Below are positions 44,476-51,987 of a stretch of DNA of 64,000 nt, in pieces. The translations under genes were made by a program, and so were the position numbers. Position 1 is the first letter of the stretch, and each line of letters starts with the position of its first letter. The stretch spans positions 18,085 to 82,084 of the forward strand of contig NZ_FMTT01000025.1 of the NCBI RefSeq assembly GCF_900100345.1, in the 5' to 3' direction. This DNA is from Paenibacillus tianmuensis (lineage in GTDB: Bacteria > Bacillota > Bacilli > Paenibacillales > NBRC-103111). Under the pieces are notes generated by a model. It saw only the letters and a program-made list of their open reading frames with translations, searched no databases and was not told the origin of the DNA.

Positions 44476-45666
44476 TGTTGACGCGCCTGACACAAAAGCG
44501 CTCACGACAATGACAGTGATTTCGGCACCGACAACGTACGTGAGCGCTGACCATTTCGTTCCGCATTCGGATGAACAAACTTTGGTTCTCCAGCAATTTT
44601 TACGGTCACCACGCCGAAAAAATATGGTTCATGCCGAGAGACTATTTACTCATATTCATGGTGAATCTGGTGGAAATTAGAAGGAAGACCTTTCATTGTT
44701 TTTGCCTGCATTTTGGTTATCTATAACGTCTAATTCCATCCCCCGGTTGCCGCTTTATCCTCAGACGTCAGGGACACCACGTTTTTGTTGGCATCCAATG
44801 TAGCTCTCACTATCGTTAGTTCTATCTTGGCACCCTTCTCGGTCGTAAGGTTTTCGACGAAGCGGTAATTTTTAGATTCGTTATCCCACTTCACTTCATA
44901 TCCCGTAATATCGATATTGAAGAACTTCTTGGCCATCGGAGCAATCACTTCTTTTGCCTCATTTGCCGTAATCTCTTTGTCGGTCGTTACCTTTTCCTTC
45001 ATACGCGCCATATTAATTACATTAATTACCTTGTTTGACTTTACATCTATCTCGACTATAACATTCCTGTTATTCAGAGACCATCCGGCATGGCTAAGTG
45101 TAGCCCATTTAAAATTAATATCTTGATTTAAAACCGTTTTCACCGCTTCTTCCGCCGTTTTTAGCACTTTCGGTTCAAGTTCGTTCACGTCAATATTCGC
45201 GCTAACTGCTTTGAAATCAGTTTTGTTTTCCGTGAAGGAGTTACTTAGACCGACGCTAAAGTTTTTCCCATTAAACTGATACAATGTACTGTCGTGAAAT
45301 TTAGCCTTCTCGTCATCATAGTTTCGAAACATGTCCACTTCTTTTTCAAATTCAAAGGTTTTGTTTGGAGATAGCTTTTTTAGCTCTTGAAGGGCCTTAT
45401 CCTGATCCTTTTTGCTGATTTTATCGAGTGGGATCCTTTCGAAAACACTCCATACTTTACCATTTTTAGTCTCAAAGGAGATCCCATATTTTCCGTCTAC
45501 CGATTCAACAGATGCATGCTCATTGTTCGAGTAATCATAAGTGATCTTGCCAACATCCTGCAACTTTATCTCTTTCCCCGCGAATTGCTTTAACACTTTT
45601 TGTAGCTTTGCGGCTACCGTTTCGTCGATCTGAAGCTTCTTCTTATCCGATTGCTGCTGCTCTTGC
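44476..45666. repeat. Tandem duplication, copy B
   Basis: Second copy of 43010-44256. It lacks about 55 bases near 44604 and ends where the M56 gene changes from ectodomain to linker. The same 10-base inverted pair is at 44497 and 44539. Confidence 0.9.
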
Positions 45667-46844
45667 GCTGCCTCGGTAGCTTTTGAATCCTGCTCTACTT
45701 GCACGGAAGCCTTTTGCGGTACGCTCTTCTCCTTAGCATTCACCAACGTCACGCTACCAAGCGCGAGAATCATTCCCATCCCCAGAACGGACAGACGATA
45801 AGATTTTTTGTTGAATTGTTTGATCATCATAAGTCTCCTTTTCATTTCTTTATGTGTCGCGGACATGCCGGCAAGCCCCGGCTTATGATGGCTGCTTGAA
45901 ATATGCTCCAGCACATGAATAATTGTTTGTCCGTATGCACTATTTTGCTTCGGGCGCATCCGGTCCAAGACGTATGCATCGCAGGCCATCTCCTGGTTCT
46001 GTCTTGCTTTATATACGGCAAGCCATATCAATGGATTAAACCAGTGGAGAATAAGGATGATGTGTATCACCCAATTCACTGCCACATCTCGCCGCTGAAT
46101 ATGTGCGAACTCATGCGCCAGAATATATTGAAGTTGCTCCTTCCGCAACGTGACGAGCAGTCTTGGCGAAATGACGACCGCAGGTTCACGAAAACCTACT
46201 ACGGCAGGTCCGGGAATCCGTTCCGATGCTACAAACCGTACTTTACGATTTATACCCATTAGCTGCTTCGTCTCTTGAAACACTGCCGATAAAAATGGCG
46301 TTTCGATGGATCGGCCTGCACGCAGGGCCCGCTTTAATCGAAGCTGGTCGTATACCGTTTTCGAAGCAAGAAACAATACCCCAGCAAGCCATACCAGCAT
46401 CAGCCCATTGGTAAATCCCTGTTGCTTGATCTTATTCCACCAGAGGCCGCGTTCCTGCACGGTTCCCGATTCATGGGATAGAGCAGGTATTTCCGAAATT
46501 CCGCTTGTTTCTGGTTTTAAATAGCGCTCACCATGAACCGCCGCCTCGCCTGCTCCCCCCGCTTCCTTCCAAACTGGGGGATCTTGGGTCATCTGATGAA
46601 TTCCAGGCGCTACAGCCTTCAGAGACAAAACATTGTACAGACTAAGCGAAGATTCCGGCGCCCAAGGAAGCAGCAGACGAATCGCCACAGGTAGCCAAAT
46701 CAAATATTTCCATCTAGCTTCCAGCTTGTTTTTTAATAGAAATTGCAGGGCCAGGACAAGTAGGACTAGGATGCCGGCCATAAATGATCCGCGGATCACC
46801 CAGCCAAAAAACGATAATAAGCTTTCATGTAATGTTGGACTCAT
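44730..46844 (-). CDS. BlaR1/MecR1-type M56 metalloprotease with a PepSY-like ectodomain
   Basis: A 704-aa membrane protein. Membrane helices near residues 16-36, 42-60, 145-163 and 350-370 surround a cytoplasm-facing M56 domain with the zinc motif LAHEFAHIQRRD (HExxH near residue 241) and a further Glu in QEMACDAYV. After the last helix, a Gln/Ala/Lys linker (about 375-395) leads to a 310-residue outer domain that replaces the penicillin-binding sensor of BlaR1. The start overlaps the BlaI-type repressor stop (ATGA). Expected action: a signal at the ectodomain activates M56, which removes the repressor. The ectodomain is repeated as the free protein 43314-44348. Confidence 0.92.
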   Translation of the reverse strand: MSPTLHESLLSFFGWVIRGSFMAGILVLLVLALQFLLKNKLEARWKYLIWLPVAIRLLLPWAPESSLSLYNVLSLKAVAPGIHQMTQDPPVWKEAGGAGEAAVHGERYLKPETSGISEIPALSHESGTVQERGLWWNKIKQQGFTNGLMLVWLAGVLFLASKTVYDQLRLKRALRAGRSIETPFLSAVFQETKQLMGINRKVRFVASERIPGPAVVGFREPAVVISPRLLVTLRKEQLQYILAHEFAHIQRRDVAVNWVIHIILILHWFNPLIWLAVYKARQNQEMACDAYVLDRMRPKQNSAYGQTIIHVLEHISSSHHKPGLAGMSATHKEMKRRLMMIKQFNKKSYRLSVLGMGMILALGSVTLVNAKEKSVPQKASVQVEQDSKATEAAQEQQQSDKKKLQIDETVAAKLQKVLKQFAGKEIKLQDVGKITYDYSNNEHASVESVDGKYGISFETKNGKVWSVFERIPLDKISKKDQDKALQELKKLSPNKTFEFEKEVDMFRNYDDEKAKFHDSTLYQFNGKNFSVGLSNSFTENKTDFKAVSANIDVNELEPKVLKTAEEAVKTVLNQDINFKWATLSHAGWSLNNRNVIVEIDVKSNKVINVINMARMKEKVTTDKEITANEAKEVIAPMAKKFFNIDITGYEVKWDNESKNYRFVENLTTEKGAKIELTIVRATLDANKNVVSLTSEDKAATGGWN

Positions 46845-47251
46845 CAGCTATCTCTCTTTTCCGGTCCGCCTGTGCGGTTTTCGTCAAATAAAGCCTTCAG
46901 ATCCTCGATTTCCTGCACATTTAGCTTTTTATCCTCTAAAAAATTGGCCAGCATTGGCTTTAATGCACCACCATACAGCTTTTTCATAAAGGATGTGGTT
47001 TCAGACCGTAGATATTCCTGCTCGCTGATGATGGGGTAAAATAGCTGGGTGCGCTTCGAATCCTTTTCCAGCTTCGCCCCGGCCGCTTCCTTCTGCACCA
47101 GCCGACTGAGGAGTGTCCGGGTCGTATTCGGGCTCCAGCCCATTTTCTCTGCCATCTGCTTTACGACTTCGCCGGAAGGGCAACCCGGAATATTCCATAA
47201 TACACGCATAATTTCCAATTCTGCGTCCGTAATCGGTGGTATTTGCTCCAT
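46844..47251 (-). CDS. BlaI/MecI/CopY family repressor
   Basis: A 135-aa winged-helix repressor. ATG 47251 follows GGAGG by eight bases. The pattern ITDAELEIMRVLWNIPGCPS, KMGWSPNTTRTLLSRLVQK and the C-terminal dimerisation region are typical. It overlaps the M56 gene by four bases. Four TACANNTGTA-type palindromes upstream (47282-47319 and 47543-47582) are its expected operators, giving autoregulation. Confidence 0.95.
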   Translation of the reverse strand: MEQIPPITDAELEIMRVLWNIPGCPSGEVVKQMAEKMGWSPNTTRTLLSRLVQKEAAGAKLEKDSKRTQLFYPIISEQEYLRSETTSFMKKLYGGALKPMLANFLEDKKLNVQEIEDLKALFDENRTGGPEKRDS

Positions 47252-47281
47252 GCATGTAACCTCCAAAGATAATTTGATCAG

Positions 47282-47333
47282 ACTACGTATGTAGTTGCAA
47301 ATCCATCCTACATCTGTAGTTTTATATTGTCAA
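47282..47333 (-). promoter_or_regulatory. Promoter of the BlaI-M56 operon with two operators
   Basis: On the minus strand TTGACA (47333-47328), 17 bases, TAGGAT (47310-47305). Palindromes CTACATCTGTAG (47308-47319, over the -10 and spacer) and ACTACGTATGTAGT (47282-47295) are centred 25 bases apart. Confidence 0.8.
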
Positions 47334-47411
47334 TATCTTTAAATAGAGAAAATTTTCTCGTTTGTTACATGCAAATGCGCCGGGTGGTCATCGTTAAAGA
47401 ACCCTTACTTC

Positions 47412-47514
47412 TTAAGCTTCCTTTAAAGATTCCGCCTCTGCCACAAAGTTCACCGATGAACCCAGTAATATAGGACTGCTTAATGTCGCATGGCTACTTT
47501 TGATTTACGTTCAT
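47412..47514 (-). pseudogene. Micro-ORF under a BlaI-type promoter, apparently frameshifted
   Basis: GGGAGGAG lies eight bases before ATG 47514. The frame gives only MNVNQK and a TAG stop (47494). In the next frame the sequence continues SSHATLSSPILLGSSV then NFVAEAESLKEA to a stop at 47412, which looks coding. One base change in length would join them into a peptide of about 34 residues. It is either a broken small gene or a short leader peptide. No relative is recognised. Confidence 0.35.
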
Positions 47515-47542
47515 TTTGTATAGCTCCTCCCATATGATTATA

Positions 47543-47595
47543 ACTACATTTGTAGTCTATGATTATATACTACAGTTGTAGTTATAAGATGTCAA
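47543..47595 (-). promoter_or_regulatory. Second BlaI-type promoter with two operators
   Basis: On the minus strand TTGACA (47595-47590), 17 bases, TAGTAT (47572-47567). Operators ACTACAGTTGTAGT (47569-47582) and ACTACATTTGTAGT (47543-47556) are centred 26 bases apart, the same geometry as at 47282-47333. Confidence 0.8.
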
Positions 47596-47779
47596 CACCT
47601 TTGTTACAAAGAAATTCCATCCTACTATGCACTTCAACACTCTGTGGAAGGATTCGATGCAGGGGCGAGACCAGTTGGCGTTCACTAATACACTTCTAGT
47701 TCACAACTGCGCGAAAATCCCCCTAAACCTGAGGGAAACAACCTAACTCCGAACACGAAAGCTTAAAATTATGATAGAA

Positions 47780-47817
47780 AATGACCGGATGAGCAGCAGC
47801 TATCCCGGTCATTTTTT
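47780..47817 (+). terminator. Terminator hairpin
   Basis: AATGACCGG ... CCGGTCATT with TTTTTTT on the plus strand. It lies about 107 bases downstream of the DUF4291 stop on the minus strand and may act in both directions. The rest of 47600-47923 shows no gene. Confidence 0.7.
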
Positions 47818-47923
47818 TCAATATCTAAGCCAAAAGATGAAGTTCATTTAGGTCTATCACTAACTCGACTCTCCGCTAAGGTGAACGTAATGACGATCCG
47901 ACAAACTGAAATTTAGTTTGTTG

Positions 47924-48511
47924 TCACATATCCAGCCTTTTTCTAATTTCGTTGTTTTTAATAGGGTAGATTCTTTCTATTGGTAAATTTTTGGAGTTTA
48001 GTTTTCCCTGCTTTCGCTGTACATTCCATTTCTTCACAAGCGGTGTCAAATCCTCAATGCGGTAAATTCCATCGGCCAGAAATTCTTTTAAAGTGGTTCC
48101 TTTTAGACCGACTTGAATTGCTGCACGATTTATGGAATTGCCATTCACATTTCTATCAGGATCCCATTGGCAATAAACTGTTGTTTCCTCAAATGCTTTT
48201 TCCCATTCAGTTGAACCTTTGTAAATCATTGAGTCTGGTGAAGTTAGCACCGCTTTCCTCAACAATTCATTAAATTTTTCCATATATACATCCAAAGCCA
48301 AAATACATTCCTGATTTTTCTTTGTTCCCCAATTCGACCGATACATCATCCACAAAAAGGAAGGTTTTATCCATGTCATGCGATTGAGATTAAAGTTTTC
48401 GCCAAAAGTCTGTAAGGCAACTGCTTCTTTTGCAATTACTGGATTATAAGCCTGATAAACCCGAATACATTGTCTATCGTATTGTGCAAATACCTCTTTT
48501 ATATATTCCAT
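47924..48511 (-). CDS. DUF4291 family protein
   Basis: A 195-aa protein with the family hallmarks: CIRVYQAYNPVIAKEAV near the N-terminus, NRMTWIKPSFLWMMYRSNWG near residue 45, and VYCQWDPDRN near 110. These define DUF4291, whose function is unknown. Seems complete. Not visibly linked to neighbours; no strong ribosome site is seen. Confidence 0.9.
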   Translation of the reverse strand: MEYIKEVFAQYDRQCIRVYQAYNPVIAKEAVALQTFGENFNLNRMTWIKPSFLWMMYRSNWGTKKNQECILALDVYMEKFNELLRKAVLTSPDSMIYKGSTEWEKAFEETTVYCQWDPDRNVNGNSINRAAIQVGLKGTTLKEFLADGIYRIEDLTPLVKKWNVQRKQGKLNSKNLPIERIYPIKNNEIRKRLDM

Positions 48512-48772
48512 AGTATCTCCCTAAATTCCGATTTGTCGCACTGCGTCTTATCTGCCTTATGTATAATGTGTCTATCCTATCAAAAAAGTCAAAATCGGCT
48601 AAACGCTTTTCCTCACTCTCGACAGCTTTCAACTTTTTCTTTGGTGGAGCTAGTACGCCGTCAATACTAAAATAGTGGCCAGCCGCGGCTTCGATGTATG
48701 GAAATGCGTCGTTTGCACCTCACAGATTAAGCGTTGAAGGCGTACTAGGCGGAATCCAACCCTTATTATAGT

Positions 48773-49105
48773 TTAACTCAAATCCAGAGTAGTCCATCCA
48801 AAATCATCAATCTTATTCCTGTAGATGCTGAACTCTTCCTCGGATTCAAATTCGATCTTGCATCGCGGCTCGCTGTATAGCCCAATAAAGGGCGGCTTTG
48901 CAGTTATATCCCTAACCCCAACGCATTTGCTTTTGCCTATAGCGTACATATCATCTTGTTTCATGCCTTCTCTACCCAGTTGTTGCTTCTTGTAGTTTTC
49001 ATTGCATTGTTCGAATCGTAGTAGTTCTTCCTTTCCCGTATTGGAAATATACTTTATACCCTCGTTATCTATACAGGTAATGGCGTCCGCTTGGATTTTC
49101 ATCAT
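48773..49105 (-). CDS. Small hypothetical protein
   Basis: About 110 aa. AAGGAG lies upstream of ATG 49105/49102. The sequence is soluble and charged (MKIQADAITCIDNEGIKYIS ... FESEEEFSIYRNKIDDFGWT). The ending resembles small immunity-type proteins, but no family is recognised and no toxin is adjacent. The 260 bases on either side show no genes. Confidence 0.6.
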   Translation of the reverse strand: MMKIQADAITCIDNEGIKYISNTGKEELLRFEQCNENYKKQQLGREGMKQDDMYAIGKSKCVGVRDITAKPPFIGLYSEPRCKIEFESEEEFSIYRNKIDDFGWTTLDLS

Positions 49106-49365
49106 CAAAGTTCAACTCCTTCAAGTCACTGTAATCCACTGTCTTCATTCATTACTTTACTGGATTCGTAAAAAGTCCCACTACCTTGATGACCTCAACT
49201 TCTCCATTTTTCCGCGACCCTTCCATGAAAAACCAGCAACACACAGCACTCCACGTGTCTCAAGTATGGTTATACCCAAGCCCCAATCCACAGATTCAGT
49301 ATCGCGAGATGGAAAACTTGCCTTCGATCACTTCAAGAGTAGTTTCCACCGCGGTGTTGCAAATT

Positions 49366-50244
49366 TTATCGGTTTCCTGCGTAACGTAGCATCGCCCCTC
49401 TGACACAATCAGCGAAGGCTGCAAATGCTTTGCTGCTGTACTGTCCTTTTCGGGTAACCAGCCTCGTTGTCACGAAACGATAACGTTCGGGGACCGAATG
49501 CACTCTTAATTGTTCGTCTTTCTCAGGAATGACTAATTCGGTCATAAGCGTATAACCGATGCCTGCTCGTACGCATTTCAGCATCGTATCCAGCGTGCTC
49601 ACCTCAATCATATTTACGGACGATACCCCTTGGCCTTGGAGCCAATCCACGCTTGCGGCGCGCAACGGGCAACCCTTCGGAAAAACGACCCAAGCCGCAT
49701 TCTCAACGTCGGGAGGTGCGGCTATTCCATTAGCGTTCGTCAAGAGCAGCACCTCTTCCAGAATCTCATAAGCGACCTTTAGCGAAGATAGATCGAATTC
49801 ACCTGTGAAGAAAGCTCCGTCCAACTCGCGGCTCAGCACCTTCTCGTAATTTTGCGGCGATGTTCCGTTGACGAGAGACAACGCTACTTCAGGGTGCTTT
49901 TTTTGAAAATCGGATAACGCTCGTATAAAAGGGGCGGTGGACGCAATGGTCTCCACAACGCCGATCGTGAGCGGACCGCTCGGATATTCAGGTTCTTGGA
50001 TGGACACTATCGCCTCCTCGAGCTTAAACAGAATATCGGAGGCATATTGGCTGAAGACAAGCCCTTTCTCGGTCGGCAAGACGCCTTTCGAAGTTCTGTG
50101 GAAAAGCTGGACTCCGAGCTCCAGCTCCATTTTACGAACTCGCATCGTGATGTTCGATTGAACATACTGCAGCTTCTCCGCTGCGCGGGTGATACTGCCC
50201 TCTTGTATGATAGCCATGAATACTTTAAGATCGGTTAACTCCAC
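49366..50244 (-). CDS. LysR family transcriptional regulator
   Basis: A 292-aa regulator starting at GTG 50244, with GGAGG upstream. Helix-turn-helix at residues about 17-37 (SITRAAEKLQYVQSNITMRV). Substrate-binding domain from about residue 88 (GPLTIGVVETIASTAPFIRAL). Divergent from the Old Yellow Enzyme gene, which it probably controls through the palindrome at 50272-50288. Confidence 0.93.
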   Translation of the reverse strand: MELTDLKVFMAIIQEGSITRAAEKLQYVQSNITMRVRKMELELGVQLFHRTSKGVLPTEKGLVFSQYASDILFKLEEAIVSIQEPEYPSGPLTIGVVETIASTAPFIRALSDFQKKHPEVALSLVNGTSPQNYEKVLSRELDGAFFTGEFDLSSLKVAYEILEEVLLLTNANGIAAPPDVENAAWVVFPKGCPLRAASVDWLQGQGVSSVNMIEVSTLDTMLKCVRAGIGYTLMTELVIPEKDEQLRVHSVPERYRFVTTRLVTRKGQYSSKAFAAFADCVRGAMLRYAGNR

Positions 50245-50271
50245 TCGGGAACCTCCGTTCGTTGGTAATAA

Positions 50272-50288
50272 CATCAATAATATTGATG
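50272..50288. promoter_or_regulatory. LysR-type operator palindrome
   Basis: CATCAAT-AAT-ATTGATG: arms of seven bases in the divergent gap between lysR and the reductase, of the ATCA-N-TGAT type expected for LysR sites. Confidence 0.6.
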
Positions 50289-50408
50289 CCACTATCTATA
50301 ATGATCATTTTACTATATGAAATTGTCCGTTTACAATCAAACCTAGAAATAGATCGTGCGGTGGAGATCAAGAGTACTGACACCGTAACAACGAGGAGGA
50401 ATTTCAAT

Positions 50409-51488
50409 ATGGGTAACTATTCTCATCTTTTTTCAACATTTCAATTGGGTTCGCTGCGCTTGCCGAATAGGTCCGTGCTTTCTCCGATGACGCGGACGAG
50501 CGCAGAGCCCTCTGGGCTCGCGAATGAGCGTATGGCCCGGTATTATGCTCGTTTTGCAAAAGGGGGGTTTGGCCTCATTATTACGGAAGGCCTCTATCCG
50601 GATGCGATAAGCAGCCAAAGTTATAAGAACCAGCCCGGCCTAGCAAATGAAGCGCAAGCTGAATCCTGGATTCCTGTAATCCGAGCTGTTCAAGGCGCAG
50701 GAGGCAAGATTGTTGCGCAGCTAATGCATGCAGGCGCACTAGTCCAGCATGACGGATTTACACCGATCGCTCCATCCGCCGTGAAGCCCTTAGGCACGAT
50801 GCTGGAAGATCACGGCGGGAGCGGTGAGTTTGCCGTACCGAGAGCCATGTCCATTGAGGAAATCCGCAGCGTGATCGAGAGTTTCGCGCAAGCTGCATTT
50901 CGCGCTAAGAAAGTCGGATTTGACGGAGTCGAAGTCCATGCAGCGAACGGCTACCTGCTTGATCAATTCATCACCGATTACACAAATCTTAGAACCGATG
51001 AGTATGGCGGCTCAACGGAGCGACGTGTCCGCATTATCGTGGAAGTCCTGAGAGCTATTCGCGCCGCTGTGGGCCCTGACTTCATGGTCGGCGTCCGCAT
51101 CTCCCAGGGTAAAGTAAACGATTTTCATCACAAATGGGCTGGCGGAGAGATGGATGCCCGGATTATTTTCGAACATTTAGCAACGGCTGCTCCCGATTAC
51201 ATTCATAAAGCGTTTGCCCCGGCTTTTGCGGAGGGCGGGCCTACACTTGCCAAGTTGGCCAAACAATATAGCGGCCTTCCTGTCATAGCCAACGGCAAAT
51301 TAGGTCAACCGGACAAAGCGGAATCTCTCTTAGAGAATGATCATGCGGATCTTGTAGCAATCGGTACGAGCGCTCTGGTCAATCCAGACTGGGTGAACAA
51401 AGTACGGGTAGGCCGTGCGCTGCTTCCATTCGACCATCATTTTCTGCTGCCAATCGCAACGCTTAAAGAGGAAGAGGTTGGCGTATAG
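50409..51488 (+). CDS. NADH:flavin oxidoreductase, Old Yellow Enzyme family
   Basis: A 359-aa FMN enzyme. ATG 50409 follows GAGGAGGAA; the longer frame to 50262 would run through the operator. It is a TIM barrel with GLIITEGLYPDAIS, QLMHAGALVQ (active-site His-containing region) and VEVHAANGYLLDQFITDY, the OYE signature. Such enzymes reduce activated alkenes and nitro compounds. The divergent LysR gene suggests induction by electrophiles or quinones. Followed by a strong terminator. Confidence 0.93.
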   Translation: MGNYSHLFSTFQLGSLRLPNRSVLSPMTRTSAEPSGLANERMARYYARFAKGGFGLIITEGLYPDAISSQSYKNQPGLANEAQAESWIPVIRAVQGAGGKIVAQLMHAGALVQHDGFTPIAPSAVKPLGTMLEDHGGSGEFAVPRAMSIEEIRSVIESFAQAAFRAKKVGFDGVEVHAANGYLLDQFITDYTNLRTDEYGGSTERRVRIIVEVLRAIRAAVGPDFMVGVRISQGKVNDFHHKWAGGEMDARIIFEHLATAAPDYIHKAFAPAFAEGGPTLAKLAKQYSGLPVIANGKLGQPDKAESLLENDHADLVAIGTSALVNPDWVNKVRVGRALLPFDHHFLLPIATLKEEEVGV

Positions 51489-51542
51489 GAACCATCTATC
51501 GCCGGAATAGATGAGAAGAAGAGTAATGCCAATTATGAAAAG

Positions 51543-51577
51543 ATGGCTGTGCAGGGCTAATCCTGCACAGCCATTTC
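51543..51577 (+). terminator. Terminator after the Old Yellow Enzyme gene
   Basis: ATGGCTGTGCAGG, GCTAAT loop, CCTGCACAGCCAT then TTTC: perfect 13-bp stem. Confidence 0.9.
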
Positions 51578-51592
51578 TCGATTTCGGGTGAT

Positions 51593-51652
51593 TCGCCGTT
51601 ACTTATGATACGGTTTAGCTTAACGGGTCTATCGGCGAAAAATTCGCCTAAG
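51593..51652 (+). repeat. Dispersed repeat, copy 5
   Basis: CGCCGTTACTTATGATACGG, TTTAGCTTAACGGGTCTATC, GGCGAAAAATTCGCC: the 5' part matches copy 3, the core matches all copies. Confidence 0.8.
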
Positions 51653-51858
51653 TGTGAAGCGCGGCGGCATTGCTGGCCTCAAAAGCAACTTGCGTTTTCC
51701 AGTCCGCAAGCTCTGCAACGTGGAGTTTACCGAACTACGGAACCTATACAATATGGAGGCTGGGCGAATGGGATGGGAGGAAGCACGGAACCACTTCGAT
51801 AGGCTTTATGGCACTCAGGCTACTGACAATGTTTTAACTCAAAGTACTTCAACTTTGA

Positions 51859-51904
51859 ATACATCGCCATGGGGCCTGTACGCCCTTGCGATGTATTTTT
51901 TATT
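51859..51904 (+). terminator. Plus-strand terminator without an evident gene
   Basis: ATACATCGC (51859-51867) and GCGATGTAT (51888-51896) around a 20-base loop, followed by TTTTTTATT. No convincing plus-strand gene ends before it. Confidence 0.65.
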
Positions 51905-51987
51905 GTCCAAAGTCAACACGGAGTCAACGCTTCGCTTCAACATTTTCAGCGCAGGATGAATCGAGCGTTCGCTCGTATTCGTCCCGA

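Larger units (their letters stand above)
51489..51987. other. Gene-free region: terminator, dispersed repeat, orphan terminator
   Basis: It holds the reductase terminator (51543), dispersed repeat copy 5 (51593) and a plus-strand terminator (51859). Open frames exist on both strands but lack convincing starts or composition. Nothing else is seen. Confidence 0.55.

Noticed and set aside
51654..51959. Frames on both strands between the reductase and SecA2 (101 and 104 codons)
   Set aside because: They overlap each other and a terminator hairpin, and neither has a convincing start or family resemblance.
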